Shown: one piece after another, positions 7,067-13,670 of the stretch | Layout: each line of letters starts with the position of its first letter | Position numbering within the stretch: position 1 is the stretch's first letter | Origin: UBA11540 sp003445125 | Lineage (GTDB): Bacteria > Bacillota > Clostridia > Oscillospirales > Ruminococcaceae | Reading direction: 5' to 3' | Length of the DNA: 16,123 nucleotides | Assembly (NCBI GenBank): GCA_937899435.1 | Contig: CALBQG010000112.1 | Span: 1 to 16,123, forward strand | Translations under genes and position numbers: made by a program | Notes under the pieces: model-generated | The model's database searches: none | Told to the model about the DNA's origin: nothing | The model's input: only the letters and a program-made list of their open reading frames with translations

Positions 7067-7757
7067 CATTATGACGCTTTTCCCGGATATGTGTGAGGCG
7101 GTTTTGGGAGAAAGCATCATCGGACGGGCGCGCAAAGCCGGCTTCGTTTCCCTGGAATGCCACAACATCCGCGATTATGCGTTCAATAATCAAAAACGGG
7201 TGGATGACGCGATTTACGGTGGAGGAAAAGGAATGCTGATGCAGGCAGAGCCGATTTATCAGTGCTATCGGGCAATTTGCGAAAAACTGCCCGCAAAGCC
7301 CCATGTCGTGTATATGTCCCCGCAGGGAAAAGTGTTGAATCAGCAGATGGCAATAGAATATTCCAAGATGGAAAACATCGTGATTCTTTGCGGTCATTAT
7401 GAAGGCGTGGACGAACGCGTGCTTGAAGAAATTGTGGATTCCCAGGTGTCGATCGGAGATTATGTGTTGACCGGCGGCGAGCTTCCGGCAATGGTCTTTT
7501 GCGAAACCGTCCTGAGACTGTGTGAAGGCGTGTTGGACAGCGAGGAGTGCTATACTGAGGAAAGTCACTATCACGGACTGTTGGAATATCCGCAGTACTC
7601 CCGTCCTGCCGTGTGGCACGATAAGGCGGTTCCGGAGATTCTGACCACCGGGCATCATGCCAATATTGCCAAGTGGCGATTGGAGCAGTCTTTGGAACGC
7701 ACGAAGAAACAACGTCCGGATATGTATGAAAAATACATAAAAGAACATGAAGAATAA
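7056..7757 (+). CDS. trmD: tRNA (guanine(37)-N1)-methyltransferase
   Basis: TrmD methylates G37 next to the anticodon using S-adenosylmethionine, preventing +1 frameshifting, and is essential in most bacteria. The 233-residue SPOUT-class protein opens with MRIDIMTLFP and contains YGGGKGM (54-60), LCGHYEGVDER (111-121), the knot segment SIGDYVLTGGELPA (132-145), YSRPAVW (181-187) and a GHH motif (199-201). By my alignment, the position of the E. coli catalytic Asp169 reads Glu169 here (EES at 168-170). This would be a conservative change and may be common in related Clostridia. The start overlaps the rimM stop by 11 bases. No rplS follows, unlike the common rpsP-rimM-trmD-rplS order. A strong terminator comes 3 bases after the stop. 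Confidence 0.96.
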   Translation: MRIDIMTLFPDMCEAVLGESIIGRARKAGFVSLECHNIRDYAFNNQKRVDDAIYGGGKGMLMQAEPIYQCYRAICEKLPAKPHVVYMSPQGKVLNQQMAIEYSKMENIVILCGHYEGVDERVLEEIVDSQVSIGDYVLTGGELPAMVFCETVLRLCEGVLDSEECYTEESHYHGLLEYPQYSRPAVWHDKAVPEILTTGHHANIAKWRLEQSLERTKKQRPDMYEKYIKEHEE

Positions 7758-7759
7758 CG

Positions 7760-7799
7760 AAAAAACGGCGCGAAGCTTGAAGCTTTGCGCCGTTTTTTT
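7760..7799. terminator. Bidirectional terminator between trmD and the TPM-domain gene
   Basis: AAAAAACGGCGCGAAGCT (7760-7777) pairs with AGCTTTGCGCCGTTTTTT (7781-7798), with one G-U pair and a 3-nt loop. A and T runs on both sides make it suitable for both convergent transcripts. Confidence 0.9.
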
Positions 7800-7813
7800 C
7801 AGCCTTGTAAAAA

Positions 7814-8647
7814 TCAGAAACTTCCTCCGCGTCCGCCGTGAGAAACGCCGCCGGATGAAGTGTGAACACCGCCGCCACCGCCGGAAGAGGAATTGTCATC
7901 GCGCGGACGTTCGGTTTTTGATACGGTTTTGTACAAAAACAAATCGCTTTCCCGTGACAGCACCATGCTGCCGGGACGAACGTAAGAACCGGCTTCCTGC
8001 TTCGCACGTACAGAGGTCAGTTTGTGCTTCATAACGGTAACCGAAATCAGCGAAATAACAAAAGCAATTACCAGGGAAATCAAAACGGTTCCCTTCCAAT
8101 CGAATGAGAAAAACGGCGAATAAGAATCATCGGTATGGTCGTCCGAATAATCTGTGTTGCCATTTGATTGATCTTCACCGTAAGAAGTATCGTCGGCTCC
8201 CCACAGCACATAATCCTGACATTCGGAAATGAAGGTGGAGAAAGCGTCAAAATAATAACCGCCGCTCAGATCAGGTAAAAACTTTTCAGAGATGTCTCCG
8301 ATGTCATCGTATGAAATGCTCGTAATGCCCGTTCCGACAGTGGAAACCCACCAACCGCGCTCCGTCATGCTGACCAGAAGCAAAGCACCGTTCGGAAGAT
8401 AGTCGTGCTGATCATAGTAATCGTCAGCATATTCCATCAGTGTTTTCCCGTCAAGATCACCGTCGGTGGTGACAATCACAAGATCAAAAGACAACTGTTT
8501 GCTGACCTGATCCAATTGTTCTTCCAATTGCCGTGCTTCTTCGGCGGTCAAAAGCCCTGCACCGTCATCCAGACGCGGAGATTCGGCAAAAACGGGGAAG
8601 GGAAGCAAAAGTAGAAAAGTCAGGAGAAAAGCAGCAAATCTTTTCAT
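7814..8647 (-). CDS. TPM-domain (YgcG-type) secreted/membrane protein, YdjH-like
   Basis: This 277-residue protein has a signal peptide (MKRFAAFLLTFLLLLPFPVF, cut near Ala21). An extracytoplasmic TPM domain follows at about residues 26-145, with DDGAGLLTAEEARQLEEQL, DLVIVTT, GALLLVSMTERGWWVSTVG and the later IGDISEKFLPDL. Next come an acidic Ser/Asp-rich linker, one transmembrane helix (about 187-206) and a cytoplasmic tail that ends in runs of Gly and Ser (255-276). This is the usual YgcG/TPM layout. TPM domains have been proposed as phosphatase-like or as assembly factors, and the activity here is unknown. The start at 8647 has a GGAGGT site, and its ATG overlaps the upstream gene's TGA as ATGA, so translation is coupled. 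With the two genes upstream it resembles the B. subtilis ydjG-ydjH-ydjI module. Confidence 0.88.
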   Translation of the reverse strand: MKRFAAFLLTFLLLLPFPVFAESPRLDDGAGLLTAEEARQLEEQLDQVSKQLSFDLVIVTTDGDLDGKTLMEYADDYYDQHDYLPNGALLLVSMTERGWWVSTVGTGITSISYDDIGDISEKFLPDLSGGYYFDAFSTFISECQDYVLWGADDTSYGEDQSNGNTDYSDDHTDDSYSPFFSFDWKGTVLISLVIAFVISLISVTVMKHKLTSVRAKQEAGSYVRPGSMVLSRESDLFLYKTVSKTERPRDDNSSSGGGGGVHTSSGGVSHGGRGGSF

Positions 8648-9744
8648 AGAATACCTCCCAACAGATGAATCAGCATGGCAATCAGGAAAAATCCCGCCGT
8701 CAGAATTCCGGTCAGACCGAGCAGCCAACTCCAGTATTTCTTTTTGTCGAGCGGAAGATTTCCCACAAACTTTCCGGTCTGTCCGTTCATGGCAAAGAGA
8801 TAATTTCCACCGTTCCAGGAAGTCTGAAGAAGCCAGACGGGAAACAGGGCATAGGTGGTCTTTCCGTGTCGGAGGTTCATGCTTGCGGCTTCTGTTGACA
8901 CTGTATTATAGCCCGTTACCGTTTCGAGGAACGCATTTTCGGCGCTGGTTTTAATGCGGCTGTTGGCACGGGGAACGCTCGCCTCGGCGTCCACGTCGTA
9001 TTTGTCGGCAAAATAACCCGCCAGATAAGCTGTCTGAAAATCTACGGCATCCTTGAAGTCGAACGGTTCAATGGATTCGGTCAGATCGTTGTTGATTTTG
9101 GAAGAGCCGTCCACGGGTACATGATCAAAACCGATCTCGCCGCCGCGCATGACGGAAAAGTAGCTGGTCTCCGTGTAGTCATAGCGGCTGTCGCTCCATG
9201 TGCGTATACGGGTGGCGCGGTAGCGGAAATCTCCGTCTACATCGGCGTCATAAAGCCAAAACGGAACATATATGCCTTTGATTTCGTCAAGGTGGTTTTC
9301 ATCCTTGAAGGATTTCGGAAGAAGCCGCTTTCCTTCCAGGTGATTTTTCATTGCGACTTTTGCCGCTTTTTTGTCGAGCTTGAACGGGATGACATAATCC
9401 GGCTTGAGAACTCCGGAAAATTGCTGCATCATTACCACGGGATTGCCGCAATAGGGACAAGAAGTGGCAGCAGTGGTTGCGTCGCCGATGATTTCGCCGC
9501 CGCAGGAACGGCATACATAGGAACGCAGACCGTCCTTTTCTCCGTCCTGCCATGATGAAGACCCGACGGATTCCCAAACAAGATCGGCATTTCCGTCTTT
9601 TTTGAGGTTTTCATCATAGGCTTTCAACGTTTCCATTTCAAATTCGGTGTCGCAATACGGACACTTCATTTTCTGGAGATGGCTGTCAAATTCTATTGCC
9701 CCGCCGCAACAGGGACACTTGTACTCCTGCAAGGTGTTGTTCAT
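8644..9744 (-). CDS. Membrane-anchored double zinc-ribbon protein, YdjG-like
   Basis: The 366-residue protein begins with a TFIIB-like zinc ribbon (Cys10, Cys13, Cys28, Cys31), followed by a second ribbon (Cys78, Cys81, Cys96, Cys99). A beta-rich central domain of about 200 residues includes GIYVPFWLYDADVDGDFRYRA. A hydrophobic helix lies at the C-terminus (about residues 338-364), with no signal peptide. Such proteins are often mislabelled as helicase PriA or replisome organiser because of the ribbons, but I see no ATPase motif. The type matches B. subtilis YdjG, which with YdjH forms a membrane complex that recruits an SPFH protein. The ATG at 9744 has an AAGGAG site 9 bases upstream. The gene is third in a minus-strand run and overlaps the TPM gene by four bases. 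Confidence 0.85.
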   Translation of the reverse strand: MNNTLQEYKCPCCGGAIEFDSHLQKMKCPYCDTEFEMETLKAYDENLKKDGNADLVWESVGSSSWQDGEKDGLRSYVCRSCGGEIIGDATTAATSCPYCGNPVVMMQQFSGVLKPDYVIPFKLDKKAAKVAMKNHLEGKRLLPKSFKDENHLDEIKGIYVPFWLYDADVDGDFRYRATRIRTWSDSRYDYTETSYFSVMRGGEIGFDHVPVDGSSKINNDLTESIEPFDFKDAVDFQTAYLAGYFADKYDVDAEASVPRANSRIKTSAENAFLETVTGYNTVSTEAASMNLRHGKTTYALFPVWLLQTSWNGGNYLFAMNGQTGKFVGNLPLDKKKYWSWLLGLTGILTAGFFLIAMLIHLLGGIL

Positions 9745-9772
9745 AGTAGACTCCTTAAGGATAAAGTGGGAT

Positions 9773-9798
9773 CGCCCGCCGGATGGCGGGCGTTTTTT
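9773..9798. other. GC-rich hairpin in the SPFH/zinc-ribbon gene gap
   Basis: CGCCCGCC (9773-9780) pairs with GGCGGGCG (9785-9792) around GGAT, with six T residues after it on the plus strand only. On the minus-strand transcript the T-run becomes an A-run before the stem, and no U-run follows, so it should not terminate the operon. It might stabilise an mRNA end, or stop antisense transcription. Confidence 0.6.
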
Positions 9799-9803
9799 AA
9801 GTA

Positions 9804-11078
9804 TTATTCAGAGAACGGGCTGCCGCATTGCGGGCAGAATTTCGGCGGATTCTGCGGGTCTTCGGGAGTCCATCCGCATTTGCCGCAACGGGAAGCTACG
9901 GGTTTCTTTTTGCCGCACTGTGTGCAGAAGTTTCCGCTGTTTACGGTGCCGCAAGCGCATTTCCATTCATTGCTTGCAGGCTTTTTTGCTCCGCATTGCG
10001 GGCAGAAATTTCCATGCGCAACATGACCGCAGGTGCATTTCCAGCCGTCGTCGGAAGCGGGTGCTGTGTTCTGCTGTCCCATGGCGTACAGATTCTGTAC
10101 ATTGGCGCCGCCGGCGGCAGAAGCCATCCCCAGACCCATGAATCCGGTCATTGCACCGTTGGCATTTCCTGCGGCGGTTTTCATGGCTTCCGCCTGCGCA
10201 CCTGCCAATTGTGCTGCCGCCATGGTGGGATTGAGCATCATGGCGTTCTTCTGAGCGGTCTTGATCATCTCCGCGTCCTCTTCCGGCAGGGTGACCGAGC
10301 CGAGGGCAACGCTGACTACGGACAAACCGCGCAGCTCGCTCCATTTTTGAGAAAGCGCGGAATTCAGCGCTTTCTCAAGATCGGTGTTGTGAAGAATGAT
10401 CTGATTGGGGCGCAGCTCCATTGCCGAAAGCTGAGCCATGGCGGGCTGCAGCGCAGAAATAAATTCGACTTTCAGTTGGTCGTCAATCTGCTCGCGGGTG
10501 TATTCTTCCGAGACGTTGCCGCACACATTGGTGTAGAACAGCAGCGGGTTGGTGATTTTATAAGAGTAAATGCCGGAGCAGCGAATGGACACATCCACAT
10601 CCAGTCCGATGCGCGAGTCTACAACACGGAACGGCACGGGGTTGGCAGTGCCGAATTTATTGCCGACCAGCTCTTTGGTGTTGAAATAGTACACGCGCTG
10701 ATCTTTTCCGGTATCACCACCGTAGGTAAAACGCTTGCCGATGGTCTTGAAGGTGTCAAGAATCGACTGTCCGAGGCTTCCCGAAAAAATACTGGGTTCC
10801 GTGGAGCTGTCATAGGTGAATTCGCCGGGTTCGGCGCAAACTTCCACGACCTTGCCCTGTTCAACGATCATCATGCACTGTCCGTCCGCGACGGCAATGC
10901 CGGAGCCGTTGGAAATAATATTATCGCTGGCTTTCGTGTTGGAGGAACGGTTGCCGATGCGTTTTTGTCCCTTTTGCATCAACACGTCCGCATCCATTGC
11001 TTCACAGTAGAAAAATTCTTTCCACTGATCGGCAAGAGTGCCGTTCAGGGCACCGAGTCCCGCTTTGATAAGTCCCAT
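9804..11078 (-). CDS. SPFH/band-7 protein with C-terminal zinc ribbons, YdjI-like
   Basis: The 424-residue protein opens with MGLIKAGLGALNGTLADQWKEFF, the typical start of the YdjI/virion-core-like SPFH group. The SPFH domain spans about residues 20-265 (for instance VPFRVVDSRIGLDVDVSIRCSGIY). An Ala/Met-rich segment follows (about 280-335), then three zinc ribbons: Cys348/350/359/362, Cys374/376/385/388 and Cys398/401/415/418. There is no transmembrane helix, so membrane location would depend on partners. In B. subtilis, YdjI of this type links PspA to the membrane through YdjG and YdjH. The ATG at 11078 was chosen because it has an AAAGGAG site at good spacing. The frame is open 10 codons further, but with no binding site. 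It lies 39 bases after the HD gene, so the four genes are probably one operon. Confidence 0.9.
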   Translation of the reverse strand: MGLIKAGLGALNGTLADQWKEFFYCEAMDADVLMQKGQKRIGNRSSNTKASDNIISNGSGIAVADGQCMMIVEQGKVVEVCAEPGEFTYDSSTEPSIFSGSLGQSILDTFKTIGKRFTYGGDTGKDQRVYYFNTKELVGNKFGTANPVPFRVVDSRIGLDVDVSIRCSGIYSYKITNPLLFYTNVCGNVSEEYTREQIDDQLKVEFISALQPAMAQLSAMELRPNQIILHNTDLEKALNSALSQKWSELRGLSVVSVALGSVTLPEEDAEMIKTAQKNAMMLNPTMAAAQLAGAQAEAMKTAAGNANGAMTGFMGLGMASAAGGANVQNLYAMGQQNTAPASDDGWKCTCGHVAHGNFCPQCGAKKPASNEWKCACGTVNSGNFCTQCGKKKPVASRCGKCGWTPEDPQNPPKFCPQCGSPFSE

Positions 11079-11117
11079 AGTAAAAACTCCTTTCAGAATT
11101 AAAAACAAAGATAGAAA

Positions 11118-11687
11118 TCAGTCTCTGTGTTCGTCCAGATAGGTTGCCTTCAGATCCGCTACGTGCAAAAGCACTGCCAATGGGTGCATTTCAAAGGCTT
11201 TGGAAATAGAAAAGCTGCCGCCGCGTGCGCGGTCATCAAAACCGCCCATGTGCCAATTGATTGCCATGGCTTCGTCACGTGTGAGCCGCATGAAGGAATT
11301 GATGATGTACACGCTTTTTTCGCCGTGTCCGTACGGAACGGTATCCTCTACCGAATAGGAAGGATATTGTTCCCATTGACCAGTCTGCGGATTTTTGCGA
11401 TTGCGGTATTCGATTTTATAGGTATTGACTTTGCAAATATCATGCAGCAGGGCGGAGATAGCAATCGTTTCGTCGGAAAATTCCAAATCGGGAACAGACA
11501 TCACTTCGCCGAGCAGACGATTGTAGACATTCACACTGTGTTCCACCAATCCGCCTTCATAGGCGCCGTGAAATTTTGTCGAAGCCGGTGCGGTGAAGAA
11601 ATCGCTTTTTAAAATCCATTCCAATAAACGGTCGGATCCGGAGCGCACAATGTTATTGCGATAAATTTCAAGAAATTTGTCTTTCAA
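11118..11687 (-). CDS. HD-domain metal-dependent hydrolase
   Basis: This 189-residue protein is an HD-superfamily phosphohydrolase of the small YhaM-like type. Likely metal ligands are His50, the His82-Asp83 pair in SALLHDICKV, His121, His146 and Asp178 in HVADLKATYLDE. It contains the FFTAPASTKFHGAYEGGLVEHS segment common to this family in Firmicutes. Family members act on nucleotides or RNA 3' ends, and the substrate here is not known. Start choice: the GAGGTGAT site (11699-11692) is ideally spaced for the TTG at 11687, but overlaps the ATG at 11693, which would add two residues. The predicted transcription start lies around 11699, giving a very short leader. It is the first gene of the minus-strand run leading into the SPFH gene. 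Confidence 0.85.
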   Translation of the reverse strand: MKDKFLEIYRNNIVRSGSDRLLEWILKSDFFTAPASTKFHGAYEGGLVEHSVNVYNRLLGEVMSVPDLEFSDETIAISALLHDICKVNTYKIEYRNRKNPQTGQWEQYPSYSVEDTVPYGHGEKSVYIINSFMRLTRDEAMAINWHMGGFDDRARGGSFSISKAFEMHPLAVLLHVADLKATYLDEHRD

Positions 11688-11705
11688 GGTCATCACCTCA
11701 CGAAA

Positions 11706-11734
11706 ATTGTAACATAAATCCCGCCATTTTGCAA
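11706..11734 (-). promoter_or_regulatory. Extended -10 promoter of the HD-SPFH-zinc-ribbon-TPM run
   Basis: On the minus strand, TTGCAA (-35, 11734-11729) is followed after 17 bases by TACAAT (-10, 11711-11706). A TGT extended -10 element precedes the hexamer. The predicted start near 11699 falls on the ribosome binding site of the HD gene. Confidence 0.75.
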
Positions 11735-11814
11735 GATATGCCTGAAAATTCCCCCGGTTGTTCACGTGTTTTTCAGATGGTTCATAGGATGAAGAAAAAT
11801 ATGGGGGTTGTGTT

Positions 11815-12333
11815 GTGGAAAAATATGAATTTCGTGCGGAAAAACCATATGCGCCGATTCGTGTGGAACGGGTGAATATCAGTGCGGCAAAGAAACTATT
11901 GACAGCTTATGCCGGAAAGGAATCCGAAATGACGTCGGTACATAGCTATGCCTATTATCGGGCAATTTTTTGTTGCACACAACGGGAGCTTTCGGCAATT
12001 TTCTCCGAACTTTCCGTGGTGGAAAACGATCATTTCAACATACTGGCACGCCTTTTGTATTTGCTGGGATATGACCCGAAACTGCGGGTGATTCACGAGG
12101 GTGAGCCGCAGTTCTGGAATGGGAGCTTTCTTCAATACCGCAAAGAACCCTGTGCGGTGCTCAAGGAACTGATTGAAGCGGAAAAGGGAGCCCAGCGGGG
12201 ATATCTGAAACTCAGCGAAGAAATCCCCGATCGCTTTGTCTGTGCGGTTTTACGTCGGTTGGCTGAGGATGAAGCGTGTCATGTGAAGTTATTGGAGGAA
12301 CAATTAAGAAAACGCTTGGCAATGAAAAAATAA
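11815..12333 (+). CDS. Ferritin-like diiron (rubrerythrin/Mn-catalase-like) protein
   Basis: This 172-residue protein is a four-helix bundle of the ferritin-like superfamily. Likely metal ligands are Glu36 or Glu38 on helix 1 (AGKESEMTSVHSYAYY), Glu70 and His73 (ENDH) on helix 2, Glu121 or Glu123 on helix 3 (LIEAEKGAQ), and Glu153 and His156 (EACH) on helix 4, so two ExxH pairs are preserved. It has no rubredoxin-like Cys4 tail, so it is not a full rubrerythrin. It could scavenge peroxide, act as an oxidase or store metal, and the sequence does not decide. The GTG at 11815 has a GGGGGT ribosome binding site six bases upstream. It is divergent from the HD gene across a gap of about 127 bases, and no terminator is visible after its stop. 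Confidence 0.8.
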   Translation: MEKYEFRAEKPYAPIRVERVNISAAKKLLTAYAGKESEMTSVHSYAYYRAIFCCTQRELSAIFSELSVVENDHFNILARLLYLLGYDPKLRVIHEGEPQFWNGSFLQYRKEPCAVLKELIEAEKGAQRGYLKLSEEIPDRFVCAVLRRLAEDEACHVKLLEEQLRKRLAMKK

Positions 12334-12356
12334 CCGCGGAAGAATGAAAAATTGTA

Positions 12357-12384
12357 TTGACTTTTTATAAATATGTAGTATTAT
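12357..12384 (+). promoter_or_regulatory. Likely promoter of the lipoprotein gene
   Basis: TTGACT at 12357-12362 is followed after 16 bases by TATTAT at 12379-12384, with an alternative TTATAA at 18-base spacing. The surrounding 60 bases are very AT-rich. The start codon of the lipoprotein is about 40 bases downstream. Confidence 0.55.
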
Positions 12385-12425
12385 AAAATTAGATATTATA
12401 GTACTTGATAAAACGGAGCAAATTT

Positions 12426-13628
12426 ATGAAAAAACAAGATATTTTAAAACTGTTTGCTGTATCTTTTACCGCTTCACTGCTGCTTGCTTCCTGCACCCGG
12501 GATGTGCCGTCAGATATCACCTCTTCTGATGCTCCGTCGTCTTCCGAGACGCAGACAAGCGAGGTTCTTACGTCGTCTGATGATCCTGCGGAAGAAAGCT
12601 CCATGCCCGCATTTATGGATTTGAACTGGACAAAAGCAACATTGGCAGCCAAATATCCCGACATTCACGATTGGAAAGTGATTTTTGAAAATGACCATAT
12701 TATATCGGGCAAGTCGGGTGAAAAATGGGACGAAGTACCTGTTCAGTTTGTGGTTCTTTCTACGGAGGAGTCTCCTGATTTTGACCGTGTAATTATCAAT
12801 AATCCCATGAATGGCACTAATATGCGGATTATCACCGGATGGGAAAAAGACTGGCATTTGGGGAATTTTGAAGATCTTGAACTGCGGGTGCATCCGACGA
12901 ATTGCAATTTGTATGCTTTGTATTTTCCCAGCCAAAAACGGGCGATACTTCCTTATGACGGTTTAGACTCTGTCTGCAAAGAGAAATATCTGGAAGTCCT
13001 TGACATCGAGAATCCGCCGTTTGTAAAATACATCCACTTTTTCCATGAATCCGATTATCGGCTGAAGGACACTTCACAAACCAATCGACTGGTGTTGTGT
13101 GTTACCGAGGAGGACGACTGCCTTCGCCCCTTTTGTTACAGTCCTGCAGAGAAAAAACTGGTGCCTTTTCGCGGAGTTGATCAATATTGCTACTTTTCTG
13201 CCCACAATGACATCGTTGTTTTCACCGATTCCGAAAGTCTTGGATTGTATGACCTTTCCTTACCTGATAAAGGGAAGCCGTTGAAAATTCTCGGCGGGAA
13301 CGGTGAGGGATTAGCAGACGGAACGGTTTATATCCATTATCAACCGTTGTTTGATCGGAACAAATTTGACAAAATCGCCATCATGTATTTCACCGAGGAA
13401 GAAGGACTCTGGCGTGTTTGTGTTTTGGATACCGAGGGGAATATCCTTTCGGATTTCTGTACGGGATTGTCGAGAAATAATGAAGATTGGATCGCTCCGA
13501 ATGCGTTTTCCAATGGACTCCTGTATTTTGAATACTATGACGGTCCGGACTCCGATATTTCCAATTACCGCATGCTTTGCGTCGATACCCGTCCCGGAAA
13601 AGATCACACCGTACAGCGTATAAAATAA
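12426..13628 (+). CDS. Uncharacterised lipoprotein
   Basis: This 400-residue protein has a lipoprotein signal peptide with two lysines, a hydrophobic stretch and the lipobox LLAS-Cys23. After the Cys there is a Ser/Thr/Asp-rich linker of about 40 residues (24-65), as expected for a protein tethered to the outer face of the membrane. The remainder is beta-rich, with repeated short segments such as LRVHPTNCNLYALYFPSQK and KIAIMYFTEEEGLWRVCVLD. These suggest a beta-propeller-like fold, but I do not recognise a family. The ATG at 12426 has GGAG 8 bases upstream, and a longer frame from 12405 would break the signal peptide. It has its own likely promoter and ends at a strong terminator, so it is probably transcribed alone. 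No partner gene is evident. Confidence 0.85.
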   Translation: MKKQDILKLFAVSFTASLLLASCTRDVPSDITSSDAPSSSETQTSEVLTSSDDPAEESSMPAFMDLNWTKATLAAKYPDIHDWKVIFENDHIISGKSGEKWDEVPVQFVVLSTEESPDFDRVIINNPMNGTNMRIITGWEKDWHLGNFEDLELRVHPTNCNLYALYFPSQKRAILPYDGLDSVCKEKYLEVLDIENPPFVKYIHFFHESDYRLKDTSQTNRLVLCVTEEDDCLRPFCYSPAEKKLVPFRGVDQYCYFSAHNDIVVFTDSESLGLYDLSLPDKGKPLKILGGNGEGLADGTVYIHYQPLFDRNKFDKIAIMYFTEEEGLWRVCVLDTEGNILSDFCTGLSRNNEDWIAPNAFSNGLLYFEYYDGPDSDISNYRMLCVDTRPGKDHTVQRIK

Positions 13629-13666
13629 AAAAAATTCGATCCCCAAAAAGGGGATCGAATTTTTTT
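13628..13666. terminator. Bidirectional terminator between the lipoprotein and glycosidase-like genes
   Basis: A 17-bp perfect stem (AAAAAAATTCGATCCCC, 13628-13644, with its complement at 13650-13666) closes a loop of five A residues. A-rich and T-rich flanks serve both convergent genes. The first base overlaps the lipoprotein stop codon. Confidence 0.92.
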
Positions 13667-13670
13667 ACGG

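Noticed and set aside
9828..11102. A 424-residue open frame on the plus strand covering almost the whole SPFH gene
   Set aside because: It is the complement of a well-supported gene with family motifs, a ribosome binding site and zinc ribbons. The antisense frame has no domain and no ribosome binding site, and its openness is a codon-bias shadow.
11694..11814. Possible promoter TTGTTC-17-TTCATA for the ferritin-like gene
   Set aside because: Both hexamers are poor matches, and several equally weak alternatives exist in the same stretch.
12334..12425. Terminator after the ferritin-like gene
   Set aside because: No stem with a T-run was found. The stretch holds an AT-rich promoter-like region instead.
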